A stretch of DNA of 64,000 nucleotides, taken from Megaleporinus macrocephalus (lineage: Eukaryota > Chordata > Actinopteri > Characiformes > Anostomidae). Shown piece by piece: positions 36,161 through 45,663 of this stretch (positions within the stretch are counted from its first letter, which is position 1; each line of letters starts with the position of its first letter). Below the pieces are notes generated by a model. It ran no database searches. It worked only from the letters and a program-made list of their open reading frames with translations, and was not told where the DNA came from. Both the position numbers and the translations under genes were made by a program. The DNA lies in NCBI GenBank assembly GCA_021613375.1, contig CM038711.1, positions 16,299,076-16,363,075 on the forward strand, read 5' to 3'.

Positions 36161-37293
36161 TTAAATCTGCTCTTTTAACTGTCCAAATGCCATTTCAATG
36201 CATGCCCTCGTTTTGGAATGTGCACGATTGAACCTCCTCTCTGCATCTGTTGTAGGGTCTGCATATGGTGTAAGGAGAAAAGGTTGGCAGGGGTAACCCC
36301 TATCCCCAAGCAGTAAGCCAGGAAAAGCACCTACGATTATAAGAAGCAGAGTTAAACACTGAGGCTGAATCTGCATTATTTTTGTTTGGTTGGAGTATTC
36401 TTACCTTGGGCAAAAAAATATCCTTGAATCATGCACTGAGCCGGGCCATTTTGCCTCAGTGTTGGAAAACAGATATTCCGCAGTGCAAATCATCTAGAAC
36501 AATGGCAAAAGGGAAAGTTGTTCACACCCATGGACTGACTGATTTTACATGCTTATGACTTTAAAATGTATCTGTTGCTAGGCATGTACCTGTACATTGA
36601 TGCTGTGAAATGATTTTTGACTCACATAGTCTGCTTCAGTGGGTGCAGATGGAGCCTGTATCCGGATGTGAGTGCAATCTATAGCACCAATGACATTTGG
36701 GAATCCTGGAGAATTGAATGTCATTTTAGTATGAAATAGTTTATCAAGATGTATACAAAGCACTTCGGCAAGTGCTCTGTATAAGAGCGTCTGTTAAATA
36801 ATGTAAATGTAAATTTAACTTCAAGTTACTGATCAAACCAACACTACTTCTCATCAATACATACCAGCTGTTATGAAAGAGGCTTCTGGATGCCTCTGTC
36901 ACCAGGGAATGTGAGAAATATATTAAGGAAGCGCTTAAGTGCAAGGCAAACCTTTCGAATTTCATGGCAGACCGTTGCCTTACTAAGACGTTCTGCATCC
37001 CCGACGCTGTACAGAAATGCGCCACTGGCAAAGAAGCGCAAAGCATTACAGACCGTTTGGGGTTTGGTAAGAGCTTTACTACGTCTAGTTGTCTTTTCAA
37101 TATAAGGCCCCAATAATTTACAAAGATATACAATACTGTGTCTTCTGAATCTGTAGCGCTCAAATAAGTAGTCATCCGGAAAGCCCAGTGGATCTGTCCT
37201 GTCCTGGAATGACCTTGGAGCTGGTAGCGTGAATGCTCTGCGCACTACATGCGCTCACTCATCAACTGGATTTTCTACAAATGGGCTTGCCAT
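36161..37293 (-). pseudogene. Harbinger transposase pseudogene, copy 2
   Basis: Starts at ATG 37293 (MASPFVENPVDE) and meets a TGA at codon 13 where copy 1 has TTA (Leu). It then reads DDYLFERYRFRRHSIVYLCK and KATVCHEIRKVCLALKRF. After an intron-like stretch holding a SINE-type tail (about 36760-36815) come [13 protein letters not shown] with the first catalytic Asp (about 36665-36690), LLLGDRGYPC with the second, and IEMAFGQLK with the third acidic residue. All three DDE positions are visible, but the frame is broken by the early stop and shifts. Confidence 0.8.
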
Positions 37294-38223
37294 TATCAAT
37301 CAGAGCCTACAGCCTTCACTGTTAGCTGCTTTTTTTATAGCCTACATTTTAGACTATTTATATCATCTGTATGCAAATCTTGGTATGGTAGTTGTCTGTA
37401 TTCATTTTCTTTTTGCACCATTAAGTTAACTGAACATTTACATTATTTATATTGGACAAATATGAACATATTTGATTGCAGAGTAATGTGATTTGTATAA
37501 ACATTTGTATGAATTTGAACACAAAAGAGGAAGTATGAGGATAAAAATATACCTAAAACTAACTTCACCTAAAGTACTCAGTTATTATTAATACTCAGGT
37601 ACAAAGAATTGTATTTTATGTGACAGAGTTTATTCTGATGTATCTTTGTGGACCACAACTACGATTAGATACTGTATTCCATTTTACACTGACCTGTATT
37701 TGTTAAGATTAAACCAGTAAACTGAAATGTGCAGAAACCTCACTGATTAACAATGAATATGTACTCTGAAAATCGAAATATAAGTTGCTTTTGAAAATAT
37801 TGAAAATTGAAAATATGATTATTAAATTTTAATAATAGTAACCTGCAATCCTTTCAAAGTAATGCTTAAGTACAGTACTCAATTAAATGTAAAAAGATAT
37901 GATATGATATGATATATGATATTATATTATGTGCTTTGATATGATATGCTACATCCACAGCAATTTATTGGATAGAACGGCGGCGGAACCTCAATTTTGT
38001 TTCCTGGCCGACAAGACTATGACATCACACGGCTCAGCCAATAGAAGCGGCCCAGCTAAGATAAGCATCAACTCTAAGCATCAAGCTTGGTCTTTAAAAG
38101 CCTGGCTAACTGAGTTAGCTTGCTTCGTGGAATATATTAATGCTCATGGGTTTAGAATGTGATGTCATTAAACTTCCTGAAGGTGTAATGTGTACTAATA
38201 CTTCCATATAGTGCAGTGTTTCC

Positions 38224-38551
38224 CTGCCTGCACATTTTATGTTTTTTCTGCTTCAACACCTATTTTAACTGGGTAATGGACTGGTAATGAGGTGATTAGT
38301 GATTAAAACTGCTTGAAATAATCTAATTTCATATGCAAGTTATTTTTGTCATAATACAAACTTTAAAAACGTTAATGTTATATTAATGTCAGTTTAATAT
38401 ACTACTTATCAGCTGCATCAATTGTGTTAAATACTGAAATGACGTTACATCTGGTGACTTGACTAGAAGTTTAAGACTTGGGACTTAACTCAAGCCTTCC
38501 CTGTATTGACTTGGGACTTGACTCGAGACTTGCTTGTATTGACTTGGGACT
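38224..38551 (+). repeat. Left part of an interspersed repeat (copy A) split by the LTR element
   Basis: About 330 bp nearly collinear with 49511-49861. It begins CTGCCTGCACATTTTA and ends in several GACTTGGGACTTGACTCGAG-type units. The right part resumes at 42009 after the LTR element. The family is not identified. Confidence 0.8.
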
Positions 38552-39030
38552 TGTTGTATTTTGTTCTTTATATAACTTTAAGCTTGTATTACTACTATTT
38601 GGATTGTATTCTGGGAGGACCGCACTGTGGCATTTGTTGAAAACAGATGGCCAGAAGACTGCGGGAGCATCCTGGGGGTGATTGTCCTCAGGCGGTGGGG
38701 GGTGCTTTATGGTGGGCAATTTAAAGCTCGAGAGCCTAACTCTGTGACACCTCAGAGCTCATGACCCCCTCCACCCAGGCAAGGCCCGGGACGGCCCGGA
38801 ACCGCAGGAGTTTACGACATGGCCATGTGACCTGCGGGCAGTGGAAGGCAGGTCCCCCTATAAGACCAGTTCAGACCAGTTCAGACCAGACCAGATTCAG
38901 ACCAGATTCAGACCAGATTTTGACCAGCTCCTGATCAGAGCTAAGAGGGTTTTGCCATTGCAATTAAACAAGCTTGAAACTCTGTCTGGTCTCCCTCTTC
39001 ATTCTGACGGCAAAAGACGAAGTTACAACA
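38552..39030 (+). repeat. 5' LTR of the endogenous retrovirus-like element
   Basis: Begins TGTTGTATTTTG and ends AAGTTACAACA. Contains CTATAAGACCAG (TATA-like, about 38858-38869), then a GACCAGATTCA tandem array with two full units (about 38885-38918). Its partner at 41519-42008 has three units. The distal third carries AATTAAAC as a possible weak poly(A) signal. Confidence 0.93.
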
Positions 39031-39031
39031 T

Positions 39032-39049
39032 TGGTGTTTCCGCCCGGTT
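39032..39049 (+). promoter_or_regulatory. Primer-binding site, tRNA-Val
   Basis: TGGTGTTTCCGCCCGGTT starts two bases after the 5' LTR. All 18 bases are complementary to the 3' end (with CCA) of vertebrate tRNA-Val as I remember it. This is the primer site for minus-strand DNA synthesis. Confidence 0.85.
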
Positions 39050-39821
39050 GACGATTTTCTGGTTCCCGATTTTCCAGTTGGCCCAGGTTTCCGGTGGTTC
39101 TTCTGGACGTCTTCAGTCGCTTCAAGCCGCAGCAGCCAGCCCAGAGACAGAATTGGCTCCCTAATCCGGATGGGGTGCTGATTCTCTTTCTGACGACATC
39201 TAACCAAGCTGCATTCGGTGAGTCAACCTGAACTTAAGAACGAGTTTGTGGGCAAAGAAAGCTGTCAAAAGAAGAGAGTTGTGTTGTCTATGTTTGTCCT
39301 TGTATGTATAGCCTAGTACTAGTCTAGGAGGTTAGGCAGGAATTTCCTCGCCTTAGCACATAGATTATCCTGAAGGTGTTTCCTTAGGAGGATTTGAGGG
39401 GGTTCTCAAATCAGATACTGGTCTTTTGGGACGCGCAGGTCCTTTTCGGTGTTTCCGGAGGACGATGGGTGTAGGGAGTGCCCTTATCCATAGTTAAACT
39501 GTGATATTCTCAAGGTGTTACTTGGGACAAAAGCTGCAGGGGCTACACCCAAAGTGAAGACTTCCCTACCCCCACATTTTCCACACTTCCAGCTGGTATC
39601 ATAGGACCCTGTGTTAGGTAGGGCAAGATGCGGTAACCTTCTATGCAAAGATAATGTTTAACATTATGTAACAATGCCAAAAACAACACACAAGATACTG
39701 CCGAAGTTTGTTTATGTCTTCTAGGCGAAATCGGAAGACAACAGTGGATGACCTGTCTCGAGGGGAGGTGTGGACGCATTCCTCATACCAGTCCTGAAGA
39801 GAGAATCCGAACACAGGCAGG

Positions 39822-41450
39822 ATGACCGGAAGAAACATGGAACTATTGCTATCTCTACTAGCAATATGGACTTTCTGTATTTCAGTGCCCATCACTGATG
39901 TGGGCAGTGACAATTTGTTTCAGATATCATTCAATGTAACCTGACATTATTCCCAGGACAAAATGTCTGTATCCCTCATCCAGTCAATGTATCTGCAGGA
40001 ATAGCATGGCCTGCACATGCTATGTCCGATTGTGATACATGTGCCTGGTTACATACAGATATGCCTTCAGTTAATATTAGTTCATGTCACAACATCACAC
40101 AACCTAAAACCACACAGTGCTGTACACCGGGTATGTCAAAATGTGATCAATTATGTGCTCCAGCACATAATATCACTGATATCATTTCACCATTCAGGTT
40201 TCCTTGGTGTATAGAAATCATACTAATTCTACGTCACCATTTCTAGGAGAAATACCAAAACCATTATGTGGATTTGTAGTATAACTCAAACTAATGAGCA
40301 ACAGTCATCGTGACTGAAACAATAACTGATGGTCTTCATAGTAGTGGTCTTTGGATAAACTGGCTAGGAGTGAATACGTTTTGCCGCATTCCTGCACCTA
40401 CAGGAACCTACTGGTTATGCGGAAGTACTGCATTTAGTGAACTCCCAGCCAGATTTAATGGCCGCTGTACGTTAGTTTACATACTACCAGCGATGAGACC
40501 ATAACCACTTACTGAAGTAAGATTAGCCAGTAAGGACAGTACAGAAAATCATGTTATTCTTATGCACAGAACTACAATTAATGTTGACATTTCCTTAGAT
40601 GTCCCAAAGACATGTGGTCCTACGAATTGTCAAACCCAAGATTATACATGGTACAAAATTGGTGAGGCGTTCACCAATACCAAATATTCAATACTGTAAT
40701 TCTTATGCCACCAAACAAAGTTAAACAAATAATCTCCCGTCACCTTTTAAATACTAATCAAACAATAACTTCCAAAATAATATCATTGATTGCTAATCAT
40801 AGATTTTGCCTTCTCATTCATGGTGAATAAATGTTATGTGCAATTAAATATCAAGTTCGCTCGCCGACAAAAGGTTTTAACCAGTCTCTTAGTGCGCTAA
40901 TGTTAGGCAGTGATTCAAATCCTTGCATTAGATATTGCCCATGTAGCCAAACATTTTGGAGTAGTTCTTAGGAGAACTTATGCCAAATTATGGGGTAATG
41001 ATAGCTTGGGATCATATAAGAGTTATAGCCCATGAAGTTAAAACTTATGGGGTCTAAATGTTGTTTTGATGTAACGGATCCGACTAAAGCTATAGGTAAA
41101 TATATTGAATAAATGGAGGATTTGTGAGATTAACCATATAGATGAAACAAACCTAGATTTCTTAGCCTTTAGGTTTAGTACATGGGGATGTATTGCCATG
41201 AAGTGATACTAATCTTTGTCACAAGCAGTCTGATTATCTTTATAGTGTGCAATATGCTACGTTGTTGCTGTATTTGGATCATTAAAGACAGGAAACGCTT
41301 ACATATTGCACAAATTGGAACAGAATCAACCACATTACAAACCATGCAAATAACACAGGCAACCTATTCACCACAGGAATATAAACAATTGTCAAGTATT
41401 CCATATTTACGTGTTTGTGTGTTTTACTATGTAACTAGATTAGTGGTTTC
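39822..41450 (+). pseudogene. Broken env-like gene of the endogenous retrovirus
   Basis: Degenerate remnant of a retroviral envelope gene. A first frame at 39822-39944 opens with a hydrophobic, signal-peptide-like segment and stops after 40 codons. Surface-subunit-like sequence with a WLCG motif appears at about 40310-40504 in another frame. Around 41046-41070 is a double-cysteine segment that recalls the CX6CC region of gamma-type transmembrane subunits. A membrane span with a cysteine-rich inner edge lies at about 41200-41280. Several stops and frameshifts separate these parts, so no intact product is expected. The remaining open pieces are fragments, not genes. Confidence 0.65.
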
Positions 41451-41504
41451 TTTTCTTTCCTTATTGTTGTTTGTTTTTCTTGTTTGTACGTTCATTTCAC
41501 GTAC

Positions 41505-41518
41505 AAAAGGGGGGGAGT
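41505..41518 (+). promoter_or_regulatory. Polypurine tract
   Basis: AAAAGGGGGGGAGT lies directly before the 3' LTR. This is the expected position and composition for the plus-strand primer of reverse transcription. Confidence 0.85.
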
Positions 41519-42008
41519 TGTTTTATTTTGTTCTTTATATAACTTTAAGCTTGTATTACTACTATTTGGATTGTATTCTGGGAGGACCGCACTGTGGCAT
41601 TTGTTGAAAACAGATGGCCAGAAGACTGCGGGAGCATCCTGGGGGTGATTGTCCTCAGGCGGTGGGGGGTGCTTTATGGCGGGCAATTTAAAGCTCGAGA
41701 GCCTAACTCTGTGACACCTCAGGGCTCATGACCCCCTCCACCCAGGCAAGGCCCGGGACGGCCCGGAACCGCAGGAGTTTACGACATGGCCATGTGACCT
41801 GCGGGCAGTGGAAGGCAGGTCCCCCTATAAGACCAGTTCAGACCAGTTCAGACCAGACCAGATTCAGACCAGATTCAGACCAGATTCAGACCAGATTTTG
41901 ACCAGCTCCTGATCAGAGCTAAGAGGGTATTGCCATTGCAATTAAACAAGCTTGAAACTCTGTCTGGTCTCCCTCTTCATTCTGACGGCAAAAGACGAAG
42001 TTACAACA
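41519..42008 (+). repeat. 3' LTR of the endogenous retrovirus-like element
   Basis: Matches 38552-39030 with four visible substitutions (in the first six bases, at ATGGYGGGC, at CTCAGRGCTC and at GAGGGTWTTGCC) and one extra 11-bp GATTCAGACCA unit. Confidence 0.93.
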
Positions 42009-42088
42009 GACTTGACCCGGGACTTGATTGTCAAGACCTGAGACTTACTTGTTACTTGCAGCTTAGTGACTTGGTCCCATGTCTGCCT
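42009..42088 (+). repeat. Right part of interspersed repeat copy A
   Basis: Resumes the sequence broken at 38551: GACTTGATTGTCAAGACCTG and on to CTTAGTGACTTGGTC, matching the end of copy B at 49806-49861. Confidence 0.75.
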
Positions 42089-45000
42089 AACACTAATGTA
42101 TCCAATCCTGCTAATCAGGAGATTTTAGTCAGTTAGCTGAAGCAGGTGCAGTAGATTGTGGTTGGAACTAGATACCAAAGGAAGGTAAATCTCCAGGGTC
42201 AGGGTTTGAGATCACTGTTCTGTGATCCTGTTTTATTGCCGTAGATGGAGCTGAGGGGACGTTCATACTCTAAAAAAAAGTTTCGGAGGCAGCCCTACCT
42301 GCTCTACTAGTCGCTTTAGCTTGCTTTCCACTGTGTTGAAAACTAACAAAGAACAAATAAGTGAAATTTTAAAGTGAAGTTTGCCCTGAGTCAGTGTTTG
42401 TTAAACAGTTTCTGTCAGTCGACCAGAAGTACAGTAGATTGGCATGCACTTTTGTATCTTATTCATTCTCTATGGGGGAAAAAATCCAGAAAAAAATCGT
42501 TTTGTTTTCCGGAATCTGTGCAACTGATCAAAAAGCTGTAGCCAAGCCCGAATCACACAATCAGACTGGAAAATCTGGAGTTGGATGGGTTTTTATACTT
42601 GGAAAAAAACATTACCAGTTATGCAGCGAAGGTCTGGCAACATAGTTGGCAAAATGTACAAGCCATGATTACCATAAACAGTAGTTGTGAATGCCTGATT
42701 TTTTAGCAGCTTGCAAGTTATGGTGAAGTTAGTCATATATACATTTACAGATGTTTGCCACATTGGTAAATTAGCTAAAATCATTAATGCTTGCGAATCA
42801 TAAAAAAACACTCGTTTGAGTTATATTTATGAAAAAAATTATAAAAAGTGCACACCAATCCACTGTACTTTTGCTTGACCGACAGACATAGTTTCACCTA
42901 CACTGACTCAAGGCAAACCCCCGACCACGACTGTAAAGATGGTTCGACCCTCAATCGTCTGTTTTTCTTTTTTTCCCCATCCCTCTTTTATCCTATCTTT
43001 TATTCAGTCCTATTCATTTTGGGTTTCATTTAACCTACAGCCTCCAAACTGCATGTACTTCTTTAAGGCAGATCCCCAAGCATTCATCCAGACACGCCCA
43101 CCCGCATTGCTCTGTTTGTTGTTTATTCGTCCCTCGTTCCTCCTCTTTCATCGCATTCTTTTTCAGCCGAACCAAAACATTACGGTTTTGTTCAACCCAT
43201 AGTCATCAAACTACATGTACTCACTCAGGGCAGATCCCCAAACGCTAATTTATAGACATACCCACCCGCACTGCTCTATTTGTCATTTATGCGCAAGCAT
43301 CCTGCATTTCCTTCAGGACATGCACTTTTCTAGTTGTGTCTAGTTTGTCCTGACTGTCGAATATGTATGAAAAATAATGTTTCACTTTGCATATGTTTTT
43401 TCTACAAGCTGTAGACATTAGTGATGGCAAAATGGAAGAAATGGTGCATAGTTATTCCTTCTAAAACACAGAGGCTATGTCTAAAACATAAATCCTGCAT
43501 ACTCATACAGTATTCTGAGGCAGCAGGACATATATACTGTATACTGAGCTTCAACTATTTATTTATTTATTTATTTTTTGTTGCATAAATAACAAAAAAC
43601 GAGGCAGCCAAGGGGAAATTATTATTAACAAAAGAATTACTAGGGGGCGATGTTCATGTTCATGTTCTTTGCTGTGATGTTGCTCCCGCAGTGATTGTAC
43701 TGTTTTATTTCATGAATGTGAGCTATGCTGATTTTGTCTCTCACAGGCCAACTCACAGACCAGCCCATAGGAAAATTTCTTAGTATCCATGATAAACACT
43801 CATATATACACCAATATTTGTGTTTATTACATGTAGTGCTTTGTTATCATTATTAGAAGTGCACAGATTGCTGTTGTTGAATGTTCAATAATTAGATCAG
43901 ATCAGGTGACTCCAAATGAGTTCACTAAATATGTTGAGATTTTGTTGGGCCATAGGATTTGGTCAGGAGAAAAAAAGGGATGAGGAGGTTTTTTAGCTAT
44001 GTTATACCTTTTAATAAAATAAACAGGTTGTAATGATTAAATAGGTTTGAATAACTAAACCTAACGTCACCCCACTTTGCAACTGCCCCTGCATTAAAAC
44101 CACGACAATATATTTCTGTTTGCCTCCCACAACAGCCCCCATTGTGTTCTTTGTATCAATGCCTTCTAGACCTTGCCTCATTGATGTCAGTTAGGTCCAG
44201 CTGGTACCGCAGCCATATCCACAGCCGAAACGTTTTTTTTTCTCCAAGCTTCATGTTATTGATTCATATTTTCCGGGTAAGCAGATAAAGGTTTGGTTTA
44301 CTTGGTGTTGTCTCTTTTTTATGCAGACTATGTTTCAAGACTTTGTAAGCTGTATGCAGTAAAGTTAGCATTATGTGGTCACTGTGGGTAAATAGAACAG
44401 CAAGTTGTAAGGGTTTTAATCTAAGAGTAATTTCCTGGGTTCTCTACTATATATAGGAATAATTTTTGATAATGTTTGATAATGTTTTAAATTTTGCTTA
44501 CTTACATATTGCTTGACTTGCCGTTTTTTGCCATGAGCAAGGCATTTCATAAACAGATTGCACAATTTGCCCGCTTACCCCAGAAATAATCTAATCAGCC
44601 AAATTTGGCTTCTTTAGTTTAAACTTGAGCTACAAGGCAAATTGTTCTGACGAACACTTGAAGTCAATAGTCAGGCAAATCTTTATCATTAATACATCCC
44701 CAACCTCTCACAATATTTTTAAACTACATATTAGGCTTCAAAACTTCACTGTGGAGCTAAGCGCAGCAGTCAGCTCTTTTAGACAAAAGGTCATGCCATG
44801 CAGAAAAAAGGTTATGTTTGTGATTTGTTGTTTCTGTTTATGAACATGAAGATCTTCACTTTATAAAGTGAATGTATACCTGTCAGCTATACCTGTCATA
44901 CTATACACCGTATGGTTCATCTGTTCTTTACCCACTTGTTCGCCCCCTGTCTTCCTTGTTTTTCAAAGATCAGGACTACCACAGAGCACATGTTATTTTG

Positions 45001-45640
45001 GTTAATGAATTATTCTCAGCATTGACGTGACACTGACTTGGTAGTAGTATGTTAAGGTTTGTTGCACCGGTATAAATGACTGTATATACAAGGACGTGGT
45101 TTTAATGTGATGTTTGATTATTATATATATTTTCATAAATAAAGTCAAATCACAATGTAATTAAAATTAATGATGCAATTTAATTATGTAATTTGAAAAG
45201 CAGTAGCAACACCTGTTATCTAAAATGCCTGTCTCCAGCATTCAGCTTCACTGTGAAAATTCATTCATTTTTATATCTTGCAGTAAATCATACTTGTCCT
45301 AAACGCATCATCCAGACTCTTTCTGACCTTAATGAAGACCTCAAAGCAGTTTGAGTGGGTTAAGTGATGTTTTAGGGATGTATTAACAGAAAAGATTTGT
45401 TAGCAACATTAACATGTCTAATTTGGAGTGAGTGGAAAATTGTATCCCATCATTCCTTTAATGACCTTATTTTTGCAGTGTTTCATAAATGAAATACACA
45501 AGTTAAATGATAACCCAAATGGGGTATTTGGATATTAAATTTTAAGCTTAAGGACCATTGTACTATAATATGCCATTTTGTTTGTATAGAACAGTGTTTG
45601 TATTTATCACTGTAAGGTTAGTATCAGTCTGCTTTCAGAA
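42089..45640. other. Intergenic or 5' intron DNA before the GH35 gene
   Basis: No exon recognised. It contains a diverged tandem duplication (43046-43300) and a (TTTA)n patch near 43555-43575. A missing signal-peptide exon of the GH35 gene may lie here, but I could not identify it. Confidence 0.5.
43046..43300. repeat. Diverged tandem duplication, ~160-bp period
   Basis: TGTACT...GGCAGATCCCCAA then CCCACCCGCAYTGCTCTRTTTG occurs at 43047-43130 and again at 43206-43297, with about 15-20% differences. No coding content was seen. Confidence 0.7.
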
Positions 45641-45663
45641 AACCACAGCTACTGCAGAGGAAA

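Larger units (their letters stand above)
35131..38140 (-). mobile_element. PIF/Harbinger element, copy 2, inverted
   Basis: Lies head-to-head with copy 1. The transposase gene is on the minus strand (37293 to about 36161) and the Myb-like gene on the + strand (35133-35803), again convergent. The outer end carries TTCCACGAAGCAAGCTAACT on the minus strand, related to the terminus of copy 1 at about 35118. The inner end starts abruptly within the Myb-like gene, immediately after the terminus of copy 1. About 600 bp of 5' sequence that copy 1 has is therefore missing here. Confidence 0.75.
38552..42008 (+). mobile_element. Young endogenous retrovirus-like LTR element, env-only interior
   Basis: Complete LTR-to-LTR insertion of 3457 bp. 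The flanking 4-bp duplication GACT lies at 38548-38551 and 42009-42012. The LTRs (479 and 490 bp) start TGTT and end ACAACA. A primer-binding site and polypurine tract are both in place. The interior is only about 2.5 kb and lacks gag, protease, polymerase and integrase. What remains looks like a leader plus an env-type pseudogene. By eye the two LTRs differ at four positions plus one 11-bp tandem unit, so the insertion is recent. Mobilisation must have relied on proteins from another element. Confidence 0.9.

Noticed and set aside
38841..39164. 107-codon frame as a gene
   Set aside because: It spans the 5' LTR end and primer site; parallel frames occur in the 3' LTR.
41182..41607. 141-codon frame with a hydrophobic segment as a host membrane protein
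   Set aside because: It lies inside the LTR element, runs into the 3' LTR, and fits the degraded end of an env-like gene.
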